A DNA stretch of 64,000 nt from Micromonospora lutea (GCF_016863535.1 NZ_BOPB01000028.1:1-64000), one strand, 5' to 3'; counted from the stretch's first letter, positions 9,242 through 19,690 are shown. A program made the numbers and translations. Notes: a model not told the origin generated them from the letters alone.

Positions 9242-10660
9242 TCACCCGGCGCGGCGGGCGGCCCGGCTCCGAGCGGTCAACTCCGCCGCCAACGCCCACG
9301 CGTCGGCGAGATCCCGGTCCACCGCCGCGGCACCGGCCCCGCCCGCGGTGTCGGCGTGCACGGTGGCCAACCCGAGCAGCCGCTGCACCGGCCCCTGCAC
9401 CACCCGTACGCTCTGCAACCGGGCGTACGGCACGATCGTCAGTCGGCGGACGAGCAGGCCGGAGCGGACCGCGAAGACCTGCTCGGTCAGGCCGGCGCCG
9501 AGGACCTGACGGCTCAGCGGGTTGACCCAGCGGGCCCGGGTGGGCGGAGGCCGCAGCGGCATCGAGGACAGCGCCACCCCCGGCAGCACCTCGGCAACGA
9601 TCATCTCTCCGGTCGGCCGGTCACCGACGGGCAGCAGCCGGTCCGGTCGGTTGCGCTCGTCGGCCTCACCGGCGGCGTAACCGGCCACCTCCAGGCGTAG
9701 CCGTAGCCAGCCCTTCATCCGCCAGAGCAGCGGCCAGGTCACCCGCACGGTCTGCACCCGGTGCAACGGGACGGTCTGCGACCGGGTCTCCAGCAGGCCG
9801 TTGCGGATCCGCAGCCGGTCGCCGTCACGGGCCAGTTGGAACCGCCAGTCGTCGAGGACCCGGCGGACGGGTTGCAGCAGGACACCGGCCATCGCGGTGA
9901 GCGTGCTCGCCACCGCGATGAAGGACCAGGACCCTTCCGACAGGAACTGGATCGCCACGAAGGCCACCCCGAACGGCAGCAGGAACGCCTGCGGGGTCAG
10001 CAGCTGACTGATCAGGAGGTCCCGGTTGCTCACCGAGTGCAGCGGCCGGCCGGGTGGCGGGACCGACTCGACGCCGGCCGGCGCCGGCTGTGCCTGGGCC
10101 GCCGGCACCGCGCCGGGGGCGTCGCCGGCCAGGGCCAGCAGGCGCTGCCGCAACGCCGCGGCCTCGGCGACACTGAGGTACGCCAGCGGTGCTTCGGTCT
10201 TGCCGCCGCCGACCACCTCCAGTCGCAACTCGGCCAGACCGGTGAGCTGGGCGAGTAACGGTCGGACCACCTCGACGGCCTGGAGCCGTTCCAGCGGGAT
10301 CGCCCGGGTACGCCGCCAGAGCAGCCCCTCGTGGATGCGCAACTCCCGCCCGACCACCTGGTAGCCCGTGTAGTACCAGCTCACCACGGCCAGCACGCTC
10401 GCGCCGAGCGCGAGCACGATCACCATCGCGACGAACCAGCCGAACCCGACCCGGGACAGGGTCGACCAGGACAGGCCGGCGATGACCACGACCAGCGACT
10501 TGGCGCCGTGCAGCGCCGGGCTCAACGGATGCAGCCGTTGCCGTGCCGGCGGGCCCTGCGGCGGATCCGGATGCTGGATGTCAGACGCCGTCCCGACCTG
10601 ATCCCACTCGCTCGCGGTGGACGGGATCCGGTCCGGACCCGGATCGGACGACCCGGTCAC
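9242..10660 (-). CDS. Membrane protein with three bacterial PH (bPH2/YdbT-like) domains
   Basis: A 472-aa protein with paired transmembrane segments (about 53-90 and 220-265) and three copies of the bPH2 pattern: GLLWRRTRAIPLERLQAVEV (about 112-131), GLLETRSQTVPLHRVQTVRV (about 288-307) and GLLVRRLTIVPYARLQSVRV (about 407-426). This matches YdbT-type proteins, which work with YdbS-type partners; in Bacillus the pair affects resistance to antimicrobial peptides. The start is GTG 10660, overlapping the upstream stop by 4 bases. Biochemical role unknown. Confidence 0.85.
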   Translation of the reverse strand: MTGSSDPGPDRIPSTASEWDQVGTASDIQHPDPPQGPPARQRLHPLSPALHGAKSLVVVIAGLSWSTLSRVGFGWFVAMVIVLALGASVLAVVSWYYTGYQVVGRELRIHEGLLWRRTRAIPLERLQAVEVVRPLLAQLTGLAELRLEVVGGGKTEAPLAYLSVAEAAALRQRLLALAGDAPGAVPAAQAQPAPAGVESVPPPGRPLHSVSNRDLLISQLLTPQAFLLPFGVAFVAIQFLSEGSWSFIAVASTLTAMAGVLLQPVRRVLDDWRFQLARDGDRLRIRNGLLETRSQTVPLHRVQTVRVTWPLLWRMKGWLRLRLEVAGYAAGEADERNRPDRLLPVGDRPTGEMIVAEVLPGVALSSMPLRPPPTRARWVNPLSRQVLGAGLTEQVFAVRSGLLVRRLTIVPYARLQSVRVVQGPVQRLLGLATVHADTAGGAGAAAVDRDLADAWALAAELTARSRAARRAG

Positions 10661-11184
10661 AGTCCCTCCGCCCGGTCCTCGCCGAGCGCGGTCAGGCGGT
10701 CCCGCAGCCGGGACGCCTCCGCCGGCCGTAGCCCCGGCACCCGGGCGTCGCTCGCCGCAGCGGCGGTGTGCAACTGCACGGTCGCCAGGTCGAACGCGCG
10801 CTCCAGGGGCCCGGCGCTGACGTCGACGAACTGCATCCGCGAGTACGGGACGATGGACAACCGACGCACCAGCAGACCATGCCGGACCAGCAGGTCGTCC
10901 TCACGTTCGGCGTAGCCCCAGGCGCGTACCGCCCGGACGATGGTCACCGCCCGCCAGAGGGCGAACAGCCCGACGACGCCGAGCGCCGCACCGACCGGCC
11001 AGGAGTCGGTCATCGCCCAGCTCACAGCGAGCACGATCGAGACGAAGGCGACCCCGACCGCCAGACGCAGCAGCTCCACCCAGATCAGGTCGGTCGATAT
11101 CGACTGCCACTGGACGGTGTCCGGCCACGGTTCGAGCGGGCTGGTCGGCCCGGCTGGTGGGGTCTGAGCCGCGTCACCGCTCAC
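10657..11184 (-). CDS. Membrane protein with one bacterial PH domain (YdbS-like)
   Basis: A 175-aa protein with two transmembrane helices (about 37-55 and 60-78) and one bPH2 domain (GLLVRRLSIVPYSRMQFVDV, about 107-126). It is the usual small partner of the three-domain protein encoded directly downstream, with a 4-base GTGA overlap. The start is taken as GTG 11184, which overlaps the upstream small gene by 11 bases; longer frames read through that gene and are unlikely. Confidence 0.8.
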   Translation of the reverse strand: MSGDAAQTPPAGPTSPLEPWPDTVQWQSISTDLIWVELLRLAVGVAFVSIVLAVSWAMTDSWPVGAALGVVGLFALWRAVTIVRAVRAWGYAEREDDLLVRHGLLVRRLSIVPYSRMQFVDVSAGPLERAFDLATVQLHTAAAASDARVPGLRPAEASRLRDRLTALGEDRAEGL

Positions 11185-11440
11185 CGGGCTGACTTTTCGT
11201 TGTACGCGTCCACTCTTCGAGCGTAGGCGATCCCGGCAGCGGGGCGACCTCACGCAGGAAGCCTCGCGCGCCGAGGAAGTCACCGAGCGACGAGCGGTGC
11301 GCCTCGCAGGCGAGCCAGGTCTTGCGCCGCTCGGGCGTGTGCAGACGGGGATTGTTCCAGCGCAGTGCCCAGCAGGCCCGGGCGTGACACCCACGGGCCG
11401 AACAGGGCAGCGCATCGGTGGGGACGTCGGGGTGGGTCAT
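11174..11440 (-). CDS. Small Cys/His-containing conserved actinobacterial protein
   Basis: An 88-aa protein with CSARGCHARACWALRWNN (about 13-30) and TWLACEAHRSSLGDFL (about 41-56). The spaced Cys and His residues (C13, C18, C23, C45, H48) look like a structural zinc site. It is found as first gene of the operon with the two PH-domain membrane proteins. The start ATG 11440 lies 7 bases after TAGACT, so the operon mRNA is probably leaderless. Relatives are sometimes labelled acetone carboxylase; nothing in the sequence supports that. Confidence 0.7.
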   Translation of the reverse strand: MTHPDVPTDALPCSARGCHARACWALRWNNPRLHTPERRKTWLACEAHRSSLGDFLGARGFLREVAPLPGSPTLEEWTRTTKSQPGER

Positions 11441-11677
11441 CCCGCTCAGTCTAGGCCGGCGGAAAGAGAGTGGGCGCCGGGCGGCCACGGGGGAAGCCGC
11501 CCGGCGACGGATGAATGGTACACACGCCGGGGTGGCTTTTGTCCACTGGTGATCGGCGATTCCTCCACGCCGGAACGGTGGGGCGAAAATCGGTCGCTCC
11601 CTCCGTCGGTACTCAGGCGGGCATGCGAGGCTTGATACCGCACACGCCGCGACGACCGATCACGCTGTGGAGGACCA

Positions 11678-12784
11678 GTGGCCCAGCCGACCACGCCCGA
11701 CGCCCCGCCACCGGACGGGGCGCAACCGCAGGCGCCCGCACCGCCGAGCACTCCGGCGCAGGACGCCACCCTGCTGGAGCGGGCGCTGTTCGAGATCAAG
11801 CGGGTGATCGTCGGGCAGGACCGGATGGTCGAGCGGATGTTCGTCGCGCTCCTCGCCCGTGGGCACTGTCTGCTGGAGGGCGTACCGGGAGTGGCCAAGA
11901 CCCTCGCGGTGGAGACCCTCGCCAAGGTGGTCGGCGGCTCGTTCGCCCGGGTGCAGTTCACCCCGGATCTGGTGCCGGCCGACATCATGGGCACCCGGAT
12001 CTACCGGCAGTCCAGTGAGAAGTTCGACGTCGAGCTGGGTCCGGTCTTCGTCAACTTCCTGCTCGCCGACGAGATCAACCGGGCCCCGGCGAAGGTGCAG
12101 TCGGCGCTGCTGGAGGTGATGAGCGAGCGGCAGGTGTCGATCGGCGGCGAGAGCCACCGGGTGCCGAATCCGTTCCTGGTGATGGCGACGCAGAACCCCA
12201 TCGAACAGGAAGGGGTGTATCCGCTGCCGGAGGCGCAGCGGGACCGCTTCCTGATGAAGATCGTGGTGGGGTATCCGACGGACGCCGAGGAGCGGGAGAT
12301 CGTCTACCGGATGGGGGTGGCACCCCCCGAGCCCACCGCAGTGTTCGACACCGAGGATCTGGTCGCCCTGCAGCACAAGGCCGACCAGGTCTTCGTGCAC
12401 AACGCCCTGGTCGACTACGCGGTCCGGCTGGTGCTGGCCACGCGTACGCCGGCGGAACACGGCATGCCCGACGTGGCGCAACTGATCCAGTACGGTGCCA
12501 GTCCCCGGGCCTCGCTCGGGCTGGTCCGAGCCACCCGGGCGCTGGCCCTGCTGCGCGGGCGTGACTACGCCCTGCCGCAGGACGTGCAGGACATCGCGCC
12601 AGACATCCTGCGGCACCGGCTGGTGCTCAGCTACGACGCGCTCGCCGACGACGTGCCCGCCGACCACGTGGTGCACCGGGTGATGTCGACGATCCCGCTG
12701 CCCTCGGTGGCACCCCGGCAGCAGGCCACCCCGCCGGTCGGGGCGGTGGCGCCTACCTCGGGGTGGCCCGGGCAGCGACCGTGA
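11678..12784 (+). CDS. MoxR-type AAA+ ATPase
   Basis: A 368-aa AAA+ ATPase of the MoxR/RavA group. A Pro/Ala-rich tail (1-28) precedes the ATPase core with Walker A GVPGVAKT (68-75), Walker B LLADEINR (128-135) and sensor 1 MATQNP (about 168-173). These proteins act with VWA partners to insert cofactors or remodel complexes. Here it heads a three-gene operon, MoxR-DUF58-VWA, with each junction overlapping by 4 bases. The start is GTG 11678 after TGGAGG at 11668-11673. Confidence 0.92.
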   Translation: MAQPTTPDAPPPDGAQPQAPAPPSTPAQDATLLERALFEIKRVIVGQDRMVERMFVALLARGHCLLEGVPGVAKTLAVETLAKVVGGSFARVQFTPDLVPADIMGTRIYRQSSEKFDVELGPVFVNFLLADEINRAPAKVQSALLEVMSERQVSIGGESHRVPNPFLVMATQNPIEQEGVYPLPEAQRDRFLMKIVVGYPTDAEEREIVYRMGVAPPEPTAVFDTEDLVALQHKADQVFVHNALVDYAVRLVLATRTPAEHGMPDVAQLIQYGASPRASLGLVRATRALALLRGRDYALPQDVQDIAPDILRHRLVLSYDALADDVPADHVVHRVMSTIPLPSVAPRQQATPPVGAVAPTSGWPGQRP

Positions 12785-13779
12785 CCTCGACCACCCCTCG
12801 ACCCGGTCAGCCGCACGGCATGGCGGCCACCGACCGGTCCGGCGCCGTGCTGTCCCGGCTGCAACTGTTGGTGACCCGAAAACTCGACGGACTTCTGCAG
12901 GGCGACTACGCGGGCCTGCTGCCCGGACCGGGCAGCGAGGCCGGCGAGTCGCGCGAGTACCGTCCCGGCGACGACGTACGCCGGATGGACTGGCCGGTGA
13001 CCGCCCGCACCACCACCGCCCACGTGCGGCGTACCGTGGCCGACCGTGAGTTGGAGACCTGGCTGGCCGTGGACCTGTCGGCGAGCCTGGACTTCGGTAC
13101 CGGCCGGTGGCTCAAGCGGGACGTGGTGATCGCGGCGGCCGCCGCGATCACGCACCTGACCGTGCGGGGCGGCAACCGGATCGGAGCCGTCGTGGGCAGC
13201 GGAGCAGATGCACCCACAGCCCGGCGGGGCCGCCGCGCCGCAGCCGTGCCGGCGGGACCGGGGCGTCTGGTCCGGTTGCCCGCCCGGTCCGGACGTAAGG
13301 AGGCGCAAGGCATGCTGCGGGCCATCGCCGCGACCGAGAGCCGGCCGGGTCGCGGTGACCTCGGCGCGCTCGTCGACATGCTCAACCGCCCACCTCGGCG
13401 GCGCGGTGTCGCCGTGGTCATCTCCGACTTCCTCGCCCCGCCGGCCCAGTGGGCGCGTCCCCTGCGCAAATTGCGGGTACGACACGACCTGCTGGCGATC
13501 GAGGTGGTCGATCCGCGGGAGCTGGAGCTGCCCGACGTCGGCGTGCTGCCGGTGGTCGACCCGGAGACCGGTGAACTGCACGAGGTGCAGACCGCCGACC
13601 CGGGCCTGCGGCACCGTTACGCGGCGGCAGCCGCCGCCCAGCGCGCGGAGATCTCCGCCGCGTTACGCGCCGCTGGCGCCGCCCACCTGCGACTGCGTAC
13701 CGACCGAGACTGGCTGCTGGACATGGTGCGTTTCGTCGCCGCGCAGCGGCACGCCCGCACCCGGGGGACGACACGATGA
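12781..13779 (+). CDS. DUF58 protein
   Basis: A 332-aa DUF58 protein. The hallmark SREYRPGDDVRRMDW (about 58-72) is present, followed by a VWA-like fold whose first metal motif is degenerate (VDLSASLDFG, about 98-107). DUF58 proteins bridge MoxR ATPases and VWA membrane partners. The GTG at 12781 overlaps the moxR stop by 4 bases; ATG 12820 is a possible alternative. No signal peptide. Confidence 0.88.
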   Translation: MTSTTPRPGQPHGMAATDRSGAVLSRLQLLVTRKLDGLLQGDYAGLLPGPGSEAGESREYRPGDDVRRMDWPVTARTTTAHVRRTVADRELETWLAVDLSASLDFGTGRWLKRDVVIAAAAAITHLTVRGGNRIGAVVGSGADAPTARRGRRAAAVPAGPGRLVRLPARSGRKEAQGMLRAIAATESRPGRGDLGALVDMLNRPPRRRGVAVVISDFLAPPAQWARPLRKLRVRHDLLAIEVVDPRELELPDVGVLPVVDPETGELHEVQTADPGLRHRYAAAAAAQRAEISAALRAAGAAHLRLRTDRDWLLDMVRFVAAQRHARTRGTTR

Positions 13780-14726
13780 TTCGCTTGCTGCAACCGTGGT
13801 GGCTGCTGGCCGTGCTGCCGGTGCTCGCCCTCGCCGCGCTGTACGTCTGGAGGCAGCTGCGTCGGCGCGACTACGCGCTGCGGTTCACCAACGTGGACCT
13901 GCTGCGTACCGTGGCGCCGAAGGGGCTCGGCTGGCGTCGGCATGTGCCGGCCACCGCGTTCCTGCTGGCGCTGCTGGTGCTGGCTGGAGCGCTGGCCCGG
14001 CCTGCGGTCGACACCCGGGAGCCGTTGGAGCGGGCCACCATCATGCTGGCCATCGACGTGTCGCTGTCGATGCAGGCCGACGACGTCCCACCGAACCGGC
14101 TGGAGGCCGCCCAGGAGGCGGCCAAGCAGTTCGTGGCCGAACTGCCGGAGACCTACAACGTGGGGCTGGTCTCGTTCGCCAAGTCGGCGAATGTGCTGGT
14201 CCCGCCGACCAAGGACCGTCCTGCGGTGACCAGTGCCATCGAGGGGCTGGTGCTGGCCGAGGCGACGGCGACCGGCGAGGCGGTCTTCACCTGTCTGGAG
14301 GCGATCCGGTCGGTGCCGGCCGACGGGGCATCAGGGATTCCGCCGGCCCGGATCGTGTTGCTCTCCGACGGTTTCCGCACGGCGGGGCGGTCGGTGGAGG
14401 AGGCGGCCGCGGCGGCGCAGGCGGCGAACGTGCCGGTCTCCACCATCGCCTTCGGCACCGACGCCGGTCACGTCGACATCGGCGGTCAGTTGCAGCGGGT
14501 GCCGGTGGACCGGTTCGCGCTGGCCGAGCTGGCCGAGACCACCGAGGGCTTCTTCTACGAGGCGGCCACGGTCAACGAGCTGAAGCAGGTCTACCAGGAC
14601 ATGGGCAGCTCGATCGGCTTCCGCACCGAACCCCGCGAGGTCACCCAGTGGTACGCCGGCATCGCGCTGCTGCTGGCCCTCTGCGCCGGCGCCTTCAGCC
14701 TCCTCTGGTCCTCCCGCATGATCTGA
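13776..14726 (+). CDS. VWA-domain membrane protein (BatA-like)
   Basis: A 316-aa protein with two N-terminal transmembrane helices (about 7-26 and 58-75), a VWA domain (about 88-280) and a C-terminal helix (about 297-313). The MIDAS metal motif is intact: DVSLS (94-98), the conserved Thr near 170 and an Asp in LLSDGF (about 191-196). It resembles BatA-type proteins. Last gene of the MoxR operon, with an ATGA overlap at its start. A palindromic repeat follows its stop. Confidence 0.9.
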   Translation: MIRLLQPWWLLAVLPVLALAALYVWRQLRRRDYALRFTNVDLLRTVAPKGLGWRRHVPATAFLLALLVLAGALARPAVDTREPLERATIMLAIDVSLSMQADDVPPNRLEAAQEAAKQFVAELPETYNVGLVSFAKSANVLVPPTKDRPAVTSAIEGLVLAEATATGEAVFTCLEAIRSVPADGASGIPPARIVLLSDGFRTAGRSVEEAAAAAQAANVPVSTIAFGTDAGHVDIGGQLQRVPVDRFALAELAETTEGFFYEAATVNELKQVYQDMGSSIGFRTEPREVTQWYAGIALLLALCAGAFSLLWSSRMI

Positions 14727-14750
14727 CCCACCCACCCACCGACTGGTCCC

Positions 14751-14813
14751 CGTTGATCATGAGGTTGTTGTCGCGCCAAGAGATCAAACCGCCCGCCAAC
14801 CTCATGATCAACC
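14751..14813. repeat. Palindromic intergenic element, family A, copy 1
   Basis: GTTGATCATGAGGTT (14752-14766) is repeated in reverse at 14798-14812, and the left arm continues GTTGTCGC as in copy 2 at 27159-27231. The right half of this copy has decayed. It sits between the convergent VWA gene and a small minus-strand gene, where it could fold as a bidirectional terminator. Confidence 0.8.
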
Positions 14814-14827
14814 CAGACGGGGTGGGG

Positions 14828-14914
14828 TCAGGGGTTGGTGCTGGCCAGGACGAAGAGGACGGCCACCCAGACGGCGGCGAGGGTGAAGCCCAGCGGGGCG
14901 ACGTAGCGGCTCAT
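14828..14914 (-). CDS. Possible 28-aa single-span membrane peptide
   Basis: ATG 14914 follows GGAG at a good distance and encodes a 28-residue peptide, basic at the N-terminus (MSRY) and then hydrophobic (PLGFTLAAVWVAVLFVLAS). It is one membrane helix and ends in TNP. The size, ribosome site and composition suit a real small membrane protein, but there is no second copy or partner to confirm it. Confidence 0.45.
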   Translation of the reverse strand: MSRYVAPLGFTLAAVWVAVLFVLASTNP

Positions 14915-16102
<1,188 letters not shown>

Positions 16103-16128
16103 ATCCCGAGCACGGAGGAATGAACGTA

Positions 16129-16896
16129 ATGTCCGGACTGCTGGCCGGTAAGCGGCTGCTCGTCACCGGCGTCATCACCGACGCCTCGATCGCCTTCTCG
16201 GTGGCCAAGCTGGCCCAGGAGAACGGCGCCCAGGTCGTGCTCACCGGCTACGGCCGACTGTCACTGGTGGAGCGGATCGCCAAGCGACTGCCCGAGCCGG
16301 CGCCCGTGATCGAGCTGGACGTGACCAGTCCCGAGCAGCTCGCCGGACTGGCCGACAAGGTTCGCGAGCACGTCGACGGTCTGGACGGGGTGGTCCACTC
16401 GATCGGGTTCGCCCCGCAGAGCTGCCTCGGCGGCGGGTTTCTCGACGCCTCCTGGGAGGACGTCGCGACGGCGCTGCACGTCTCGACGTACTCCTACAAG
16501 TCCCTGGCCGTCGCGGCGCTGCCGCTGATGTCGCCGGGCGGCTCGGTGGTCGGGCTGACCTTCGACGCCAGCCAGGCGTGGCCGGTGTACGACTGGATGG
16601 GCGTGGCCAAGGCCGGGCTGGAGTCAGCTTCCCGCTACCTCGCGCTGCACCTGGGCAAGCAGGGCATCCGCAGCAACCTGGTGGCCGCCGGTCCGCTGCG
16701 CACGATGGCCGCGAAGTCCATCCCCGGCTTCGAGCAGTTCGAGGACGCCTGGGCCGGGCGTGCCCCGCTGGGTTGGGACCTGACCGACCAGGAGCCGGCC
16801 GCCCGGGCCTGTCTCGCGCTGCTGTCGGACTGGTTCCCGGCCACCACCGGCGAGATCGTGCACGTCGACGGCGGCTACCACGCCATCGGCGCCTAG
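16129..16896 (+). CDS. fabI: Enoyl-[ACP] reductase (InhA type, NADH)
   Basis: Final reduction step of FAS-II elongation; the mycobacterial counterpart is the isoniazid target. The 255-aa protein shows the InhA-type pattern: GVITDASIAFS (14-24), SIGFAPQ (91-97), and catalytic Tyr154 and Lys161 in YDWMGVAK. It ends in the family's VDGGYHAIGA. ATG 16129 is chosen because GGAGGA at 16114-16119 is 9 bases away, whereas ATG 16120 directly abuts it. Operon with fabG; a hairpin follows. Confidence 0.94.
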   Translation: MSGLLAGKRLLVTGVITDASIAFSVAKLAQENGAQVVLTGYGRLSLVERIAKRLPEPAPVIELDVTSPEQLAGLADKVREHVDGLDGVVHSIGFAPQSCLGGGFLDASWEDVATALHVSTYSYKSLAVAALPLMSPGGSVVGLTFDASQAWPVYDWMGVAKAGLESASRYLALHLGKQGIRSNLVAAGPLRTMAAKSIPGFEQFEDAWAGRAPLGWDLTDQEPAARACLALLSDWFPATTGEIVHVDGGYHAIGA

Positions 16897-16907
16897 CGGG
16901 TAAGGAA

Positions 16908-16945
16908 GGGCCCCCTGCTAACGCCTGCGGTATAGCAGGGGCCCC
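16908..16945 (+). terminator. Hairpin terminator after the fabG-fabI operon
   Basis: GGGCCCCCTGCTA (16908-16920) pairs with TAGCAGGGGCCCC (16933-16945) with one slipped base. The flanks GTAAGGAAG and TAACGCCT are the same as in the terminator at 4221-4263, so both are copies of one dispersed element. No T run follows here; instead part of the stem (CCCCCTGCTAAC) is repeated. Confidence 0.75.
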
Positions 16946-17028
16946 CTGCTAACAGCCGGGCACGCCGAAGCCGGCCGGAGTCAGGGGGCCTTGCCGAGGT
17001 GGCATCGGTCACCGGCAAGAATGGAGCC

Positions 17029-18060
17029 ATGGCGTACGACGCGGTGGTGCTGGTGTCCTTCGGTGGCCCGGAGGGCCCCGACGACGTGATGCCGTTCCTG
17101 CAGAACGTGACCCGGGGGCGGGGAGTTCCGCCGGAGCGGCTGGCCGAGGTCGCCGAGCACTACCAGCACTTCGGCGGGATCTCCCCGATCAACCAGCAGT
17201 GCCGGGACCTGCTGGCGGCGATCCGCACCGACTTCGCCGCCAACGGGCTCGACCTGCCGGTGTACTGGGGCAACCGGAACTGGGAGCCGATGCTCGCCGA
17301 CACGGTGGCCCAGATGCGTGACGACGGCGTACGCCGGGCACTGGCCTTCGTCACCAGCGCGTTCGGCGGGTACTCCTCGTGCCGGCAGTACCAGGAGGAC
17401 ATCACCGCCGCGCGGGCGGCGGTCGGCCCGGCCGCGCCGGTGATCGAGAAACTGCGCCAGTTCTGGGATCATCCTGGCTTCGTCGAGCCACACGTCGACG
17501 CGGTGCGCTCCGCGTTGGCCCAGCTCGACCCGGCGCGGCGGGACAGCACGCGGCTCGTCTTCACCGCGCACTCGGTGCCGATGTCGGCGGCCGACAGCGC
17601 CGGCCCGCATGGCGGCCGGTACACCGCCCAACTCGCCGAGACGGCCCGACTGGTGCACGCGGCGGCGGCCCCGGAACTGCCGTACGACCTGGTCTGGCAG
17701 AGCCGCTCCGGCCCGCCGCACGTGCCGTGGCTGGAGCCGGACATCAACGACCACCTGGAGACGCTCGCCGAGCAGGGCGTGACTGCCGTGGTGGTCAGCC
17801 CGATCGGGTTCGTCTCGGACCACCTTGAGGTGGTGTGGGACCTGGACACCGAGGCGTTGGAGACGGCCAAGCGGCTCGGGATGGACTTCGTTCGCGCCGC
17901 TACTCCCGGCACCGACCCCCGCTACGTGACGATGGTCCGGGAGCTGGTGCGGGAACGGATCGATCCGGACGGGGCGCAGCTGCGCCGTCGCCTGGGCCAG
18001 CTACCGATGTGGGACACCTGTCCCACGGTCTGCTGTGTCCCCGCACGCCGCCCGTCCTGA
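17029..18060 (+). CDS. hemH: Ferrochelatase (coproporphyrin-type, actinobacterial)
   Basis: Inserts Fe(II) into the porphyrin ring in haem synthesis; in Gram-positives this is usually coproporphyrin III. The 343-aa protein has VSFGGPEGP (9-17), the active-site His181 in TAHSVP, and the C-terminal Cys331, Cys335 and Cys336 (CPTVCC) plus Cys118 that bind the [2Fe-2S] cluster typical of actinobacterial enzymes. ATG 17029 lies 6 bases after AAGAAT, so the transcript may be leaderless; a GTG at 16999 is less likely. Confidence 0.94.
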   Translation: MAYDAVVLVSFGGPEGPDDVMPFLQNVTRGRGVPPERLAEVAEHYQHFGGISPINQQCRDLLAAIRTDFAANGLDLPVYWGNRNWEPMLADTVAQMRDDGVRRALAFVTSAFGGYSSCRQYQEDITAARAAVGPAAPVIEKLRQFWDHPGFVEPHVDAVRSALAQLDPARRDSTRLVFTAHSVPMSAADSAGPHGGRYTAQLAETARLVHAAAAPELPYDLVWQSRSGPPHVPWLEPDINDHLETLAEQGVTAVVVSPIGFVSDHLEVVWDLDTEALETAKRLGMDFVRAATPGTDPRYVTMVRELVRERIDPDGAQLRRRLGQLPMWDTCPTVCCVPARRPS

Positions 18061-18097
18061 CCGGTGCGGCGAACCCGACGACACCCTAGGGATGATC

Positions 18098-18877
18098 ATG
18101 CAGGACCGTAAGCCCGTCGAGAGCTGGCTCAGCGACATGGACGGGGTGCTGGTGCACGAGGGCCAGCCGGTGCCGGGTGCGCCGGAGTTCGTCAAGCGGC
18201 TGCGTGCCTCCGGCAAGCCCTTCCTGGTGCTGACGAACAACTCCATCTACACGCCACGCGACCTGCAGGCCCGGTTGGCGCGGATGGGCCTGGACGTGCC
18301 GGAGCAGGCGATCTGGTCGTCCGCCCTGGCCACCGCCCAGTTCCTGGCCGACCAGCGGCCGGGCGGCACGGCGTACGTCATCGGGGAGGCCGGGCTGACC
18401 ACGGCCCTGCACGCGGTGGGCTACGTGCTCAGCGACTTCGCTCCCGACTACGTGGTGCTGGGGGAGACCCGCACCTACAGTTTCGAGGCGATCACCAAGG
18501 CGGTCCGGCTGATCAACGACGGGGCCCGGTTCATCTGCACCAACCCCGATGCCACCGGGCCCTCGGTGGAGGGTGCCCTGCCGGCCGCCGGCTCGGTGGC
18601 CGCGATGATCTCCAAGGCCACCGGTGTGGAGCCGTACTTCGTCGGCAAGCCCAATCCGATGATGATGCGGTCGGCGCTGAACACGATCAACGCGCACTCG
18701 GAGAGCACCGCGATGATCGGTGACCGGATGGACACCGACATCCTCTGCGGCCTGGAAGCCGGGCTGGAGACCATCCTGGTGTTGACCGGGATCAGTTCCC
18801 GGGTGGAGGCGGAGCGCTACCCGTACCGCCCCTCCCGGATCGTCAACTCGGTCGCCGACCTGATCGACGAGGTGTGA
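18098..18877 (+). CDS. HAD-superfamily IIA phosphatase (NagD-like)
   Basis: A 259-aa HAD hydrolase. Motif I is SDMDGVL (12-18; nucleophile Asp13, acid Asp15), motif II LTNNS (about 44-48), and motif IV GDRMDTDI (about 208-215). The IIA cap domain and length match NagD/p-nitrophenylphosphatase proteins that remove phosphate from nucleotides or sugars. AGGG at 18088-18091 favours ATG 18098 over ATG 18092. It starts 37 bases after hemH and could be cotranscribed. Confidence 0.87.
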   Translation: MQDRKPVESWLSDMDGVLVHEGQPVPGAPEFVKRLRASGKPFLVLTNNSIYTPRDLQARLARMGLDVPEQAIWSSALATAQFLADQRPGGTAYVIGEAGLTTALHAVGYVLSDFAPDYVVLGETRTYSFEAITKAVRLINDGARFICTNPDATGPSVEGALPAAGSVAAMISKATGVEPYFVGKPNPMMMRSALNTINAHSESTAMIGDRMDTDILCGLEAGLETILVLTGISSRVEAERYPYRPSRIVNSVADLIDEV

Positions 18878-18895
18878 ACCTGCCGCCGGCCGCGC

Positions 18896-19690
18896 TCAGG
18901 GTCGCAGGGGGGCGTTGCAGGCGGCGACGAGGGCCTGACGGCAGGCGGCGGTGAGCGGGCGCAGCGCGGCGTCGCGCTGTTGGGCCTCGTAGTTGTTGAT
19001 CGCGCCGCCGGGTGCCGCGTGCCCGGCCAGGGCGAGTACCCGGTCGAGCACGGCGGCGCGGGCGAACAGCCGACGTGACCGGGGGTCGAACCCGGGTGGC
19101 AGGTCGGTGGTGCCGTCCGGGCGGCGCAGCGCCTCCAGGGCACCGGCCAGCTCCGGACGCCACTGGGCCACGTCGAGCCGGGTGAGCGCGGCGGTGGTGT
19201 CGGCCAGCGCGGCAGCCAGTTCCGCCTCTGCCTCGGCGGCGCCGGGCAGGGCGAGGCAGGCGGCGGGAGCGTCCGCCGGCAGCGGGTGGACCCGCCAGAG
19301 CACCGTCTCGAAGGTGTCGCCGGAGCCGGAGGTGTGCACGCGGACCTCGGGGATCAGCCCCAGCGCGCCAGCTATCACGGCTTCGCCGGCGAGCAGTGCG
19401 GCGCCGGCGAAGTCACCCGGGCCGGGCAGGCCGCGCGGGTCGCCCGGGGCCGGCAGCACCAGGCGGATCTCGTCCGGTGAGAGCTTGGCCAGCGTGGGTA
19501 GCGCTTCCCGAAGCGACACGTCCGTCCAGGTGCCGGGCGCGTCGGCGACCAGGTGCTCCTCGGTGCCGGCGACCGCCTCGGCGACCTCGTCGAACGGCAC
19601 CAGCCCGGCGCGCCACGCGCGCACCCAGGCAACGAACCGGCTCGACCGGCGCGGCGCGAGGATGGCCGCACCCGCAGCGGGGGTGGACAT
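18896..19690 (-). CDS. Conserved actinobacterial protein of unknown function
   Basis: A 264-aa soluble, Ala/Leu-rich protein without signal peptide or membrane helices. The N-terminal half contains TEEHLVADAP and a predicted alpha/beta layout, the C-terminal half is helical and ends with NNYEAQQRDAALRPL. I recognise no catalytic motif. Codon use is that of the neighbours. It is divergent from the DUF3097 gene across the palindromic element at 19754-19830. Confidence 0.7.
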   Translation of the reverse strand: MSTPAAGAAILAPRRSSRFVAWVRAWRAGLVPFDEVAEAVAGTEEHLVADAPGTWTDVSLREALPTLAKLSPDEIRLVLPAPGDPRGLPGPGDFAGAALLAGEAVIAGALGLIPEVRVHTSGSGDTFETVLWRVHPLPADAPAACLALPGAAEAEAELAAALADTTAALTRLDVAQWRPELAGALEALRRPDGTTDLPPGFDPRSRRLFARAAVLDRVLALAGHAAPGGAINNYEAQQRDAALRPLTAACRQALVAACNAPLRP

